Source: a virus
Reading direction: 5' to 3' (one strand)
DNA: 64,000 nt
IMG/VR virus record: IMGVR_UViG_3300033273_000374
Coordinates: 64,001 to 128,000 of that record
The position numbers were made by a program, and so were the translations under genes. This document shows positions 7,614-15,728 of the stretch, one piece after another (position 1 is the stretch's first letter; each line of letters starts with the position of its first letter). The notes below the pieces were generated by a model. It had not been told where the DNA came from. It ran no database searches and saw nothing but the letters and a program-made list of their open reading frames with translations.

Positions 7614-9065
7614 CTAAACAAAATCTATTCTTGCTTTATTAAAAAATATTCCCCATATTGCAGCACAAACTGCCAAAGTTAGAAATATTAAAGGTAGTGG
7701 TTCAAGAAGCAAGTTACTCCAACCATAACCAAATGTGTTAAACTGAACCCAACTGGCTTCTAGTCTAGCACTTAAAATGTAGCCTATTAAAAAACTAACA
7801 CGGCTAAATTTAGTAAACTTTAATACCATACCTGCACAACAGCAAATTGCTAACATAGCATAATCGTTGAACATGCCTGTGTATTGTGTGCTTGCCCAAA
7901 TCAAACTAGCCAATATGGGCCAAAAGTAATAACGAAACGGAACGTTTGTTATGTAAACTGCATACTTGATAAAGCCATAACTTATAGGAAGTATGATTAA
8001 CAAACTCCATAGGTAACTACTAAGCAGTGTATCAAAAAATTGTTGATCTGCAAGTACACTTGGTGTACCTAGTTCAAGGCCCACATACATCAGCAGTCCC
8101 ATTACAATAACTTCAAAAGGTGCACCAGGTATACCAAACAACACTGTAGGAACATAACTGGTTGCTTTTTGTGCATTATTAGCACCTTCGCATCCAATAA
8201 CACCGCGGACATGTCCTTGGCCAACATTCTCGCCATCGCGTTTACCTAGTGCAACTGTTTGGCTGTATGCAAACCAATCTGCAATTGCACCGCCAATTCC
8301 AGGAATCAATCCAATGAAACCTCCAATAAAGCCGCCGCGCAATCCATCCCATTTATATTGCCAGGTATCCTTTACACCCTGTATTAACTGTGCTACAATA
8401 ACACCATTGGTGAGCTTTACACGTTCTGCCTTCATTTGGTATGCACTTAGTAATTCTGGAAATGCAAGAACACCTGCCATTATAGGAATTATCTGTACAC
8501 CATCACCTAGGTATTCCCATCCCATTGTCCAGCGTGGACTTGCTGTGTTAGGATCCATTCCTATGTGTCCTACAGCAACTCCTAATACAAGTGCAAGGGC
8601 GCCGCGAAACCAATACTTACTGCTAACGAATATCACACAAGTCATAGCAAATATCAAAAAGCTAAACATTTCTACTGTACCAAAATATAACACAATATTT
8701 GTATACCATGGCAAAAATAAGAACACCAACAGTCCCCATATTAGTCCATTAATCCAACTTGTGCTAATGGCTGCACTGAGTGCGCGAGCAGCTTCGCCAC
8801 GTCTGGACATTGGAAATCCATCTACCATGGTCGCTGCCGCTCCGCCTGCTCCTGGAATGTTCATTACAACACCACAGAAACTATCTCCTATGCTACTGGT
8901 CACAACAACTGCCGTGGTAAACACCACTAACATGTAAGGATCCTCAAAGTAGCCTACAAAACTGTAGATTGCAATAAGTCCTGTTGTAGCACCTGCTACG
9001 GGTATTAGTCCTACAAAGAAGCCGTAAAAGACTCCTAGTAGAAGTACAATGATATATGTGTCCAT
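7614..9065 (-). CDS. tctA: Tripartite tricarboxylate transporter permease TctA
   Basis: Large membrane subunit of a TctABC secondary transporter, 483 residues and full length for the family (about 500). Many hydrophobic helices are present. Diagnostic motifs are NIPGAGGAAATMVDGFPM with RRGEAARAL near residues 68-95, and the second repeat GLIPGIGGAIADW. I chose ATG 9065 because the frame upstream of it (to 9092) lacks a Shine-Dalgarno site and membrane character. It leads an operon tctA-tctC-oxygenase-membrane protein. A hairpin-forming region (9123-9166) lies upstream. Confidence 0.9.
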   Translation of the reverse strand: MDTYIIVLLLGVFYGFFVGLIPVAGATTGLIAIYSFVGYFEDPYMLVVFTTAVVVTSSIGDSFCGVVMNIPGAGGAAATMVDGFPMSRRGEAARALSAAISTSWINGLIWGLLVFLFLPWYTNIVLYFGTVEMFSFLIFAMTCVIFVSSKYWFRGALALVLGVAVGHIGMDPNTASPRWTMGWEYLGDGVQIIPIMAGVLAFPELLSAYQMKAERVKLTNGVIVAQLIQGVKDTWQYKWDGLRGGFIGGFIGLIPGIGGAIADWFAYSQTVALGKRDGENVGQGHVRGVIGCEGANNAQKATSYVPTVLFGIPGAPFEVIVMGLLMYVGLELGTPSVLADQQFFDTLLSSYLWSLLIILPISYGFIKYAVYITNVPFRYYFWPILASLIWASTQYTGMFNDYAMLAICCCAGMVLKFTKFSRVSFLIGYILSARLEASWVQFNTFGYGWSNLLLEPLPLIFLTLAVCAAIWGIFFNKARIDFV

Positions 9066-9122
9066 AGGAATACCGCAGGAGTACACCAGCACCCTGCGCC
9101 TTTTCTAGTTTTTTTAGGAAGT

Positions 9123-9166
9123 CAACAACTGAACTTACAGCATTCCGCTTTCACCGTTAGTTGTTG
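9123..9166 (-). promoter_or_regulatory. Hairpin-forming leader upstream of tctA
   Basis: An 8-bp perfect inverted repeat (CAACAACT / AGTTGTTG) closes a 28-nt loop; three further pairs form if one C is bulged, and an inner AGC/GCT stem is possible. No T-run follows, so it is not an ordinary terminator. It lies between the methyltransferase stop and the tctA start, in the expected 5' leader of the transporter operon. A regulatory role is only inferred. Confidence 0.4.
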
Positions 9167-9172
9167 TATGTT

Positions 9173-9874
9173 TTATTTAGTCCGCCAAACAAAGTACAAA
9201 CGATTTCTGTGTGTGTCTGTGCGTATATCCAGTATGTCAACACCCAATTGATCTGCACAATTCACAATAAAGTTACTGTCCCATGGATAAAAGTAAATCC
9301 AGCGACTGTGAGTTTTACCATCAGGTCTATCTGCTTCGTCATGTGCCAGTCCGGGGTTTGCCCTAAAGAACATAACAGCACCAGGATTACACAAACTCAC
9401 AGCATGTTCTAGTTCAGCAAAGATTTTGTCTGTGCTACCAAAGTTAATACTGCCAAGTGCAAGAGTAGCATCAAACTTTTCACTAGGCCTGTAGTCCAAT
9501 AGTTTTACTTCATAATCTGCAGCACTGTTGTAGGGATCAATGCCAACGATATTATCAATTTTGCCTTTGAACTCGTGATATCCGCAGCCAATGTCTAACA
9601 CACGACGTGGTTTTAAATTGTTAATCTCACCTATCAGTGCTGGTCCGCTGTACTTGTATTTGCTCATTTCGCCGTGCCAATGATGCCTAAAATATTTGTC
9701 CAGCACTTTATCGTCAATGCGGTCAACTAGTTCACCAATGTTGTTGTACTCAACATCATCAATTTCAATATCAAATGTGCCTTGTATAGCATGTCTAAGT
9801 TTTTGACTGTTACGCAACAGTTGTGGACTGGTGTGTAACATTTGCTCAAGTTTGTGAAGTATTTTATGATTCAT
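9173..9874 (-). CDS. SAM-dependent methyltransferase (class I-like)
   Basis: 233 residues from ATG 9874. RRVLDIGCGYHEFKG is a motif I SAM-binding loop, followed by an acidic strand end at IVGIDPYN and motif IV-like KFDATLALGSINFGS. Residues 1-75 form a separate helical region. The target is unknown. It overlaps the SGNH-type gene upstream by 11 bp and belongs to a set of genes that probably modify glycans, so methylation of a sugar is a reasonable guess. Confidence 0.75.
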   Translation of the reverse strand: MNHKILHKLEQMLHTSPQLLRNSQKLRHAIQGTFDIEIDDVEYNNIGELVDRIDDKVLDKYFRHHWHGEMSKYKYSGPALIGEINNLKPRRVLDIGCGYHEFKGKIDNIVGIDPYNSAADYEVKLLDYRPSEKFDATLALGSINFGSTDKIFAELEHAVSLCNPGAVMFFRANPGLAHDEADRPDGKTHSRWIYFYPWDSNFIVNCADQLGVDILDIRTDTHRNRLYFVWRTK

Positions 9875-10559
9875 TGTGTTGCTTCCATTGGTTATAAAAG
9901 TGGTCTGCATACCAACTGTTTGTTAGTTCATTCATGTGATGTCCATCTCTGTTGGTAAAAGTTTTACTGTCTTTTTTGCTACTAAAAAATGTCAACCCTT
10001 TCTGTTTGAAATATTCAATTTTGGTATTGCTATGACACCAATAAGGTATAATACTTTCGTATACATTGTCAAGTCTTTGTTGTTCAAAATATTCAAAATT
10101 TGTTGCATCATCATTGCCATCTACATAATTTGTAAACGTTCCATTTATATTTCTTCTGGCTAGGTAACTGTACATCACAAAACAATCTTGTACGTCAAAC
10201 ACGTTGCAGGCTCTTTTATATATAAGTCTTAGAGCATCATTGCCTGCGCCATTGAGTCCTAAATTTAGCACAGGATATTCAAAGTGTTTTGCTAGTTGTG
10301 ATGCCCAACTGTGTTTTATTGGACCCCCAAGGTTTACTGTAAAACTATCACCTAAACATATTATAACAGGTTTACCTATAAATTCGCTATATTCAGGTCC
10401 TCGAAATCCCCAATTATTAAAATTATAATCAAAGTTTTGTACAGGATACGAATGCCATTCGTGTACAGTAAGATTATTTTTACCAGGAGTATCAAATGCA
10501 AAAGTTTTATTCTTGAGATCTTTTACTCTCTCAAAGTACTTAAAATCTTCTATTAACAT
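9864..10559 (-). CDS. SGNH/GDSL-type hydrolase-like protein
   Basis: 231 residues. Block I is VIICLGDSFTVNLGG, with the nucleophile Ser in GDSFT, and block II-like NLGLNGAGNDALR follows. A late GHHMNE could supply the catalytic His. SGNH enzymes remove or transfer acyl groups on sugars and lipids. It sits between P-loop and methyltransferase genes and overlaps both neighbours, so the set is probably translated together. Another SGNH-type gene lies at 11844 on the opposite strand. Confidence 0.7.
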   Translation of the reverse strand: MLIEDFKYFERVKDLKNKTFAFDTPGKNNLTVHEWHSYPVQNFDYNFNNWGFRGPEYSEFIGKPVIICLGDSFTVNLGGPIKHSWASQLAKHFEYPVLNLGLNGAGNDALRLIYKRACNVFDVQDCFVMYSYLARRNINGTFTNYVDGNDDATNFEYFEQQRLDNVYESIIPYWCHSNTKIEYFKQKGLTFFSSKKDSKTFTNRDGHHMNELTNSWYADHFYNQWKQHNES

Positions 10560-11284
10560 TAAATCAAGCCTTGATTTATTTTTTTATAATGATTTGTAAA
10601 ATCTATACATTCTTTGTTTACACTGTAACCAAATGGTTCTAATAGACATTGTCCATTGGTGGCAATAATTTGTTTTAGATCACATGCTAAATCTGCAGCA
10701 TCGATATCAATATCTTTGCTGTTCTTGTAACCTCGATAAAGTTTTATACCATTCCAATCTACAGTTTGTGTACTTTGCCAAGTTTCTTCAAAGTCGTTAG
10801 ATATTTCTAATCCTGCACTAGCAAGTTCTTGTTTTTGAGTATCTTCTAAACTGGTTAACTGTTCGAATCTATCAATTATAGGCCAGTGATCTGCTGCAAT
10901 GTTGTTATAAATTCTAAGGATGTCAACAAACCTATCGTAATTATTTTCTCGCCATTTTCCTTGCCATGGGCCTGCTTGTTTTGCTCTTGCTAATTTGAAT
11001 TGTGTATCTATATCTGTATAAACAACCACTCGTGTGCCGGTTTGTTGATTCCAGTTTTGTGCATTAGGATTACAATGAAAATTTATATCTTTGCTGGCAT
11101 TATTGTCTGGCCATACCTCACTGTGTTTCCAGTGTTCTAGGTATTTAATATTCCAATTTTGATGGAAAATAGCATTACGATCTCTAGTATCGTTTTCAAA
11201 TACACAGTCTAAATCAGTGCCCAGCAGTAAAATCCATAAAGAATAAAATCCGCCAGCACCAAAGTAATAATTAAGATGAATCAT
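10559..11284 (-). CDS. Hypothetical protein, possibly sulfotransferase-like
   Basis: 241 residues, not securely recognised. The N-terminus (YYFGAGGFYSLWILLLG) could be a degenerate nucleotide-binding loop, and VVVYTDIDTQFKLARAKQ resembles a core strand of sulfotransferase-like P-loop folds. It overlaps the downstream SGNH gene by one base and the upstream P-loop gene by 4 bp. Its companions suggest work on glycans or phage-encoded surface polymers, but the assignment is weak. Confidence 0.55.
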   Translation of the reverse strand: MIHLNYYFGAGGFYSLWILLLGTDLDCVFENDTRDRNAIFHQNWNIKYLEHWKHSEVWPDNNASKDINFHCNPNAQNWNQQTGTRVVVYTDIDTQFKLARAKQAGPWQGKWRENNYDRFVDILRIYNNIAADHWPIIDRFEQLTSLEDTQKQELASAGLEISNDFEETWQSTQTVDWNGIKLYRGYKNSKDIDIDAADLACDLKQIIATNGQCLLEPFGYSVNKECIDFTNHYKKINQGLI

Positions 11285-11814
11285 GGTTTATAGATTGCTA
11301 TAAAAATATCTACATGTTTATAATGTTGTACCCATTGTAACATATGCTTCTGCCCAAAGTCAAGTATTAATTGATTTTGTTCTTGGATGCGTTGTTTCAT
11401 TCCAGCATCATCCTCGTACCAGTCATAGTTAGGATAGGTTATATCAAAACCACCTGCTTGCTTCCACCAATCAAAACTTGCTTCGTTGGGCCTATAAATT
11501 AGCTGAATCCATGCAGTAGGGTATCTTGCTATGATCTCATCAAAGTGGTAAGGCCATTCGTGACTCATAAGCAATTTGCATCCTGCATCCTGTGTAAATG
11601 GGCTGTCCAAATTAGCTTTGTCTAAACTGGTGTCAAACTCCATGCCTGTGCCAAAGTATGCATCACAGTGTCCGCTGTATTCTCCATGTTTGTAAATGCG
11701 ATGATCAGCTCTGTCTGAGGTGTTGTATGCACTGTCAAGTTTTATTTCTTGTGCAATACCACTCCAACGTGATCCTGGCACACCTGTAAAAAATATATAT
11801 TCTGGAAGTTTCAT
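11281..11814 (-). CDS. P-loop, sulfotransferase-like protein
   Basis: 177 residues from ATG 11814. FFTGVPGSRWSGIAQEI resembles the PAPS-binding loop of sulfotransferases, and WIQLIYRPNEASFDWWKQAGGF resembles the later 3'-phosphate binding strand and helix. The frame extends upstream to 11850, but a late promoter (11823-11830) occupies that stretch, so ATG 11814 is the better start and would give a nearly leaderless mRNA. It overlaps the next gene by 4 bp. Confidence 0.6.
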   Translation of the reverse strand: MKLPEYIFFTGVPGSRWSGIAQEIKLDSAYNTSDRADHRIYKHGEYSGHCDAYFGTGMEFDTSLDKANLDSPFTQDAGCKLLMSHEWPYHFDEIIARYPTAWIQLIYRPNEASFDWWKQAGGFDITYPNYDWYEDDAGMKQRIQEQNQLILDFGQKHMLQWVQHYKHVDIFIAIYKP

Positions 11815-11822
11815 ATCATAAG

Positions 11823-11830
11823 TATTTATA
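11823..11830 (-). promoter_or_regulatory. T4-type late promoter (TATAAATA)
   Basis: A perfect TATAAATA on the minus strand ends 8 bp before the ATG at 11814. The T4 start point is about 6 bp beyond this box, so the transcript would begin almost at the ATG. The box also decides the start of the gene. Confidence 0.7.
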
Positions 11831-11843
11831 AAGTACGCACATA

Positions 11844-12611
11844 ATGACAATATTAATTTCAGGCGGTGACAGTTTTACCTGGGGCAGTGAGCTTGCAGAC
11901 TGTGACACCAATCAACACAGTAACAACACATGGAGTGCATTACTTGCACAACAACTTGGCATGAGTTATGCTTGTGTGGCATTACCTGGGTCTAGCAACG
12001 GTAGCATTGCACGCCGTGTTATGAGAGCCTGCGAAAACAACAAACACAAGCATGATATTGCTGTGGCTGTGATGTGGACCTTTGCCAACAGATTTGAATT
12101 TAGGTTTAGACAAGACACAGGCGAACGTGACACACCATGGTATAGCATTACACCATGGACACACGAAAGTGCTGTGGATCGCATACTGTCACACTTTGTA
12201 AACAACAACGCAGAAATATTACAACATCATGTTGATCACAATCGCAAGATGCAACACAGTGGTATCAGTGACTTCGCAAAGAACTACTACATGCATGTTG
12301 GCGACAATGAAGTTTGGGAATACTACACCACCTACAAAGAAATATTGTTTTTACAACAGTATCTGGTGGCAAACAACATACCATATGTGTTCACACACGT
12401 TGAACCATTGTTTGTGGAACAAAGTGTTGATCCAGATCTAAGTGTGGTTCGTGATCAAATAGACCAAGAACGTTTCTATGCGTTTGATGGATTCTACAGA
12501 TGGGCCAGTGAAAACAACTATCAATTTGGCACAACCCATCCACTAGAGCCAGCACACATAGATTTTGCAAACAATCTTTTTTTACACTGTAAGACAAATA
12601 ACATACTATAA
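11844..12611 (+). CDS. SGNH/GDSL-type hydrolase-like protein
   Basis: 255 residues. The N-terminus ILISGGDSFTWGSEL is SGNH block I with its nucleophile Ser; ALPGSSNGSIARRV is block II/III-like and GTTHPLEPAHIDFA could hold the catalytic Asp/His. It is likely an acyl-esterase or transferase acting on glycans, parallel to the gene at 9864. It is transcribed divergently from the P-loop gene and has no clear Shine-Dalgarno site, so it may be translated from a leaderless or very short-leader mRNA. Confidence 0.75.
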   Translation: MTILISGGDSFTWGSELADCDTNQHSNNTWSALLAQQLGMSYACVALPGSSNGSIARRVMRACENNKHKHDIAVAVMWTFANRFEFRFRQDTGERDTPWYSITPWTHESAVDRILSHFVNNNAEILQHHVDHNRKMQHSGISDFAKNYYMHVGDNEVWEYYTTYKEILFLQQYLVANNIPYVFTHVEPLFVEQSVDPDLSVVRDQIDQERFYAFDGFYRWASENNYQFGTTHPLEPAHIDFANNLFLHCKTNNIL

Positions 12612-12612
12612 T
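12607..12612 (+). promoter_or_regulatory. TATAAT -10 element upstream of the phoH leader
   Basis: A consensus TATAAT lies at the end of the preceding gene, 44 bp before the leader peptide start. No good -35 element is seen at 17 bp, so it may be weak or need an activator. Confidence 0.4.
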
Positions 12613-12624
12613 GAATACACCACC

Positions 12625-12649
12625 TTTGTAAATAGCAGTAACAAAGGAG
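12625..12649 (+). promoter_or_regulatory. Hairpin masking the leader-peptide ribosome site
   Basis: CCTTTGT and ACAAAGG pair across an 11-nt loop. The 3' arm contains the Shine-Dalgarno site AAAGGAGG of the 19-codon ORF at 12656. It could limit translation of the leader peptide and, by coupling, of phoH. Seen by eye only. Confidence 0.4.
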
Positions 12650-12655
12650 GAGTGT

Positions 12656-12715
12656 ATGCTCCATAAAAAATTCTGGTTCACGTGCTCCTCATACATGCAA
12701 GGAGGCAGTGCATAA
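12656..12715 (+). CDS. Putative 19-residue leader peptide upstream of phoH
   Basis: ATG 12656 to TAA 12713-12715, encoding MLHKKFWFTCSSYMQGGSA, with a strong Shine-Dalgarno site (AAAGGAGG) inside a hairpin. Its stop is two bases before the phoH ATG. The phoH Shine-Dalgarno site (AAGGAGG, about 12699) lies inside this ORF, so translation of the two could be coupled. No similarity is known to me. It may instead be chance, but the ribosome site is better than that of most genes here. Confidence 0.45.
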   Translation: MLHKKFWFTCSSYMQGGSA

Positions 12716-12717
12716 AA

Positions 12718-13440
12718 ATGGGTCGGAAAGCAAGAAGACTAGCAAATCAAAATAACGTAGTTGAATTTTCCTTTAATGACAATAGGTACCGCAAAGAGGT
12801 ACTGTTAATACCCCGAAACTTAAATCAAGAAACTTACATAGAAAGACTTCTTAATCCAGAAGGCACCATTACATTTGGTGTAGGACCAGCAGGCACAGGT
12901 AAGACCATGTTAGCGGTGCTGGCAGCAATAAAATATCTCAAACAAGGTACCATAGATAAAATAATCGTCACACGCCCAGCAGTGGGTGTAGATGATGAAA
13001 AGCATGGCTTCTTGCCTGGAGATCTTAATGCGAAAATGGAGCCTTGGACCAAACCCATTTTTGACGTATTCTTAGAATACTACAATCCTAAAACCATACA
13101 ACAAATGATACAAGACAATGTGATTGAAATATCACCTTTGGCATTTATGCGTGGACGCACATTTAAAAAAGCCTACATCATAGCAGATGAAATGCAAAAT
13201 GCAACACCAAATCAAATGAAAATGTTGCTCACACGCATAGGAGATGGCTCACGCATGGCTGTAACAGGTGATATTGCACAAACAGACAAACGTGACAGAG
13301 ACAACGGACTGCTAGATTTTGAACACATATTCAACAGATACGAGCACAGTCGGTATGTTGATTTTGTTAAATTTAATCATGCAGACATTGAAAGACACCC
13401 TGCAGTTAGTGAAGTGCTAGACATGTATGGTGATAAATAA
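12718..13440 (+). CDS. phoH: PhoH-like P-loop ATPase
   Basis: 240 residues, the compact phage PhoH form. Walker A is GPAGTGKT (56-63) and Walker B is YIIADEMQN (D157, E158), followed by TGDIAQTD. The family has ATPase activity and has been linked to RNA metabolism; its role in phages is unsettled despite being a marker gene of marine phages. ATG 12718 is preferred to an in-frame start at 12682 because the basic MGRKARR N-terminus follows an AAGGAGG site. A late promoter for the next gene overlaps its stop codon. Confidence 0.92.
   Translation: MGRKARRLANQNNVVEFSFNDNRYRKEVLLIPRNLNQETYIERLLNPEGTITFGVGPAGTGKTMLAVLAAIKYLKQGTIDKIIVTRPAVGVDDEKHGFLPGDLNAKMEPWTKPIFDVFLEYYNPKTIQQMIQDNVIEISPLAFMRGRTFKKAYIIADEMQNATPNQMKMLLTRIGDGSRMAVTGDIAQTDKRDRDNGLLDFEHIFNRYEHSRYVDFVKFNHADIERHPAVSEVLDMYGDK
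13433..13439 (+). promoter_or_regulatory. T4-type late promoter (ATAAATA)
   Basis: GATAAATA overlaps the phoH stop and lies 28 bp upstream of the next ATG, which has its own CGGAG ribosome site. Confidence 0.65.
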
Positions 13441-13467
13441 AGTATAAGTTTATACGGAGAAGTTCAC

Positions 13468-14136
13468 ATGGCTGCAAAGACAAGTGTAGACTACTACTGG
13501 AGATTTGAATTCGTTCAAAGCCAAGCAGGTAGCGAAAACGCAAAAATTAAAATTGAACATTATCATTCACAGAGTGTTGATGATGGACAATGGGATATTG
13601 ATACACTAGTTGAAGAACTTGAAATCACAAGCACAGACAGTGCCAATCCAACTGTGTTCACACACATGTGTACAGGTTGCGATGCACCAGGTGTTAGAAG
13701 TTCAAGTGTGGATTCCTCATCAACAACTGCAAAGGCAGCCACTGCAGATACACAAGTACACAAATTCAAAGTCACACTATTAAATGATTACTATTTGGAC
13801 GCAGACAATGACCGTGCTGTAACATGGCAATGGGCAGGTTATGCTCCAAAGTGGATGTGGACCGGCGGCGATGGCGACGAAACCAAAGTGTACAAGGGTT
13901 CATTGAGTAATATTCCAAGCTCAACTGCAGATTATAACATTGGAAGTGATAGTAACTTTACAGCCTACACACCAGGCAGTGCTAAAGCAGATTATCAAGA
14001 GTGCTTTGGTGCTGCTTATGAAGGCGATTTTAATGGCACAGTCAACACCGAAGGTGGTTGGCATCCGTTGCTTATTAGCACAGACTATGTGTTGGCAAAT
14101 TTGCAAACACCTGCAGATGGTGTCTGGACTTACTAA
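13468..14136 (+). CDS. Putative virion structural protein
   Basis: 222 residues, acidic, rich in Ser, Thr, Asp and aromatic residues, with no signal peptide or membrane segment. This is the composition of many phage decoration or tail proteins, but no family is recognised. A late promoter lies just upstream and a strong bidirectional terminator downstream, so it is a single-gene late transcript, consistent with a highly expressed virion protein. Confidence 0.7.
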   Translation: MAAKTSVDYYWRFEFVQSQAGSENAKIKIEHYHSQSVDDGQWDIDTLVEELEITSTDSANPTVFTHMCTGCDAPGVRSSSVDSSSTTAKAATADTQVHKFKVTLLNDYYLDADNDRAVTWQWAGYAPKWMWTGGDGDETKVYKGSLSNIPSSTADYNIGSDSNFTAYTPGSAKADYQECFGAAYEGDFNGTVNTEGGWHPLLISTDYVLANLQTPADGVWTY

Positions 14137-14153
14137 CTAGGTTTTACATTGAC

Positions 14154-14183
14154 AAAAAAAGCAGCGGAAACGCTGCTTTTTTT
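14154..14183. terminator. Bidirectional intrinsic terminator
   Basis: GCAGCG-GAAA-CGCTGC forms a six-pair stem with a GNRA-type loop, flanked by seven A on the left and seven T on the right. It would end the plus-strand gene at 14136 and any minus-strand transcript running through the tRNA-Trp gene. Confidence 0.9.
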
Positions 14184-14189
14184 ATGAGT

Positions 14190-14263
14190 TGGCAGAGGAT
14201 GTAGGAGTCGAACCCACGCCTGCAGGGTTGGAGCCTGCTGTGCTACCATAACACTTATCCCCT
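14190..14263 (-). tRNA. tRNA-Trp (CCA)
   Basis: A full cloverleaf of 74 nt with encoded 3' CCA. The acceptor AGGGGAT pairs with ATCCTCT, the discriminator is G and the anticodon loop is CTCCAAC, giving CCA. The T loop is TTCGACT. It lies just downstream of the HAD-family gene on the same strand, ahead of the bidirectional terminator. Confidence 0.95.
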
Positions 14264-14331
14264 GAAGTACAGATCAATCATTATCATTGCACATGCAAGC
14301 CATACTGCTCTGTACATTATTTGTGTGCGAG

Positions 14332-14907
14332 TCATTGTGTGGACACCATTTCGTAAATTTCTTTCCAGTTTTTAGCAAGTGGAATGTCTGTGTTGTGCAT
14401 GTTAAACCCATGTTCCATCAGTATAGGTTTGAGCCCAATTTTTTGTCCAGCAATTGCATTCTCATATTTGTCTTCTACCCAATACAATCCACTGCCTGCA
14501 TATTTGGCTAGTGCTGCATCTTTGTTGGCACCTGTTGCTAAACACGTAACAGTTGCAAATGTACCTTTACCAAACAGTTTGTCCAAGTTCCTTCTGCGTA
14601 ACTTTTTAGCATATCTGTTTGTTGACAAACTAGTGATAGCGATGAATGTCCATCCTTCGTTTGCCATGCGAGTTACATATTCAATTGCATCACGCAGCGG
14701 AGGCAAATAACCAATTGCTGCACTTTCGTTAAAGATCCTAATCAGTTTACGACCTTGTTCTAGTGTGATGCCATAACGCTCGCCAATGTCGTAGATGCCA
14801 TTGTGTTCTTTTATTTTGGTAAATCCATGCTCTTCCATGAATATATCAAACGCATATTCCCAATTGAGAACTACACCATCACAGTCTACAAGTATCGTTT
14901 TTTTCAT
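14332..14907 (-). CDS. HAD-superfamily phosphatase, 5'(3')-nucleotidase-like
   Basis: 191 residues. Motif I is LVDCDGVVLNWE (nucleophile Asp in DCDGV), motif II is AITSLSTNRYA and motif III/IV is LYWVEDKYENA. The layout fits small HAD enzymes such as phage 5'-nucleotidases or polynucleotide phosphatases; the substrate is uncertain. A Shine-Dalgarno site AAGGAGAG precedes the ATG, and a TTGACA / TATATT promoter with a 16-bp spacer lies upstream. Confidence 0.8.
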   Translation of the reverse strand: MKKTILVDCDGVVLNWEYAFDIFMEEHGFTKIKEHNGIYDIGERYGITLEQGRKLIRIFNESAAIGYLPPLRDAIEYVTRMANEGWTFIAITSLSTNRYAKKLRRRNLDKLFGKGTFATVTCLATGANKDAALAKYAGSGLYWVEDKYENAIAGQKIGLKPILMEHGFNMHNTDIPLAKNWKEIYEMVSTQ

Positions 14908-14929
14908 TTTCTCTCCTTATTGTTTTATT

Positions 14930-14957
14930 AATATAGCACACAATTAAGGTTTGTCAA
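14930..14957 (-). promoter_or_regulatory. Sigma70-like promoter for the HAD gene
   Basis: -35 TTGACA at 14957-14952, -10 TATATT at 14935-14930, spacer 16 bp. It overlaps the end of the upstream coding region. The same box pair recurs at 15701, 32966 and 35660. Confidence 0.7.
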
Positions 14958-15663
14958 CCACTTTTACATAATTAAAAACAGTTTCTTTACCCTTGTGTTG
15001 ATTGCTAAGTTGATGTCTTTTGACTCTAGCACGAATGTTGTAGTTGTTACCTGATTCAAACAGTTCACCTTTGCCTGTGAAGAATACCACAAGATTGTTG
15101 TTTGTGTCCACAGCGTTTATAACATCACAACCAAGTTTGTTGATGTAGTTTTTACGCAACACATTGATCTGTAGATCAAGTGTGTCACCTACAGTGCCAA
15201 TAAAGTTGCTGTCATCACTGAGCGCACGTTGTTGTTTTTCCACACTGTCGCGTTCTATTGCCCGTTCATAACTTTTAGGTAATGCAGCAACCATACCAAA
15301 GTCAAAGGTTGGAACTTCTCCACTCCTAACAAAACTTAGTATTTTGCTTTCAAAATCGTTGATTTTGCTACCTAATGCTTTGATCATTAATCCTGTGTAG
15401 TATGTGATGATGTCTTTAGCACGTTGTACTTGTAACTCATCGGGTTCATTGTCAAACAAGTATATGCGATCTTCGTCTGCAGGAAAAGGCCTCAAATCCA
15501 TACTGTGCAGCATGATGTCTCGGTTGCTGTATGAAATTGGATTACCTCCGCCAACACGATAGGTGCTTTTGTTGTATCCTTCATTGAAATCATGTGCCAT
15601 TACAGCATATGCCATAACTGTTTGTAGGTCGTGAACTTGATGATAAGTATTTGTGTAAGACAT
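14944..15663 (-). CDS. Conserved-looking hypothetical protein, 239 aa
   Basis: Not recognised. The C-terminal half alternates strand-like segments (NNYNIRARVKRHQLSN), which could be an OB-like or other beta-rich fold; the N-terminal half is helical. Transcription would start at the near-consensus promoter 15701-15728. Early-type promoter and neighbours (clamp loader, HAD gene) suggest nucleic-acid metabolism, without direct evidence. Confidence 0.75.
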   Translation of the reverse strand: MSYTNTYHQVHDLQTVMAYAVMAHDFNEGYNKSTYRVGGGNPISYSNRDIMLHSMDLRPFPADEDRIYLFDNEPDELQVQRAKDIITYYTGLMIKALGSKINDFESKILSFVRSGEVPTFDFGMVAALPKSYERAIERDSVEKQQRALSDDSNFIGTVGDTLDLQINVLRKNYINKLGCDVINAVDTNNNLVVFFTGKGELFESGNNYNIRARVKRHQLSNQHKGKETVFNYVKVVDKP

Positions 15664-15700
15664 TTTTTTTGGGCCTTTGCCTTTTGTAAATTATGTATCT

Positions 15701-15728
15701 AATATAACACACATGCAAACATTGTCAA
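15701..15728 (-). promoter_or_regulatory. Sigma70-like promoter
   Basis: -35 TTGACA at 15728-15723, -10 TATATT at 15706-15701, spacer 16 bp. It reads toward the gene starting at 15663. The divergent plus-strand gene begins inside it (ATG 15713). Confidence 0.7.
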
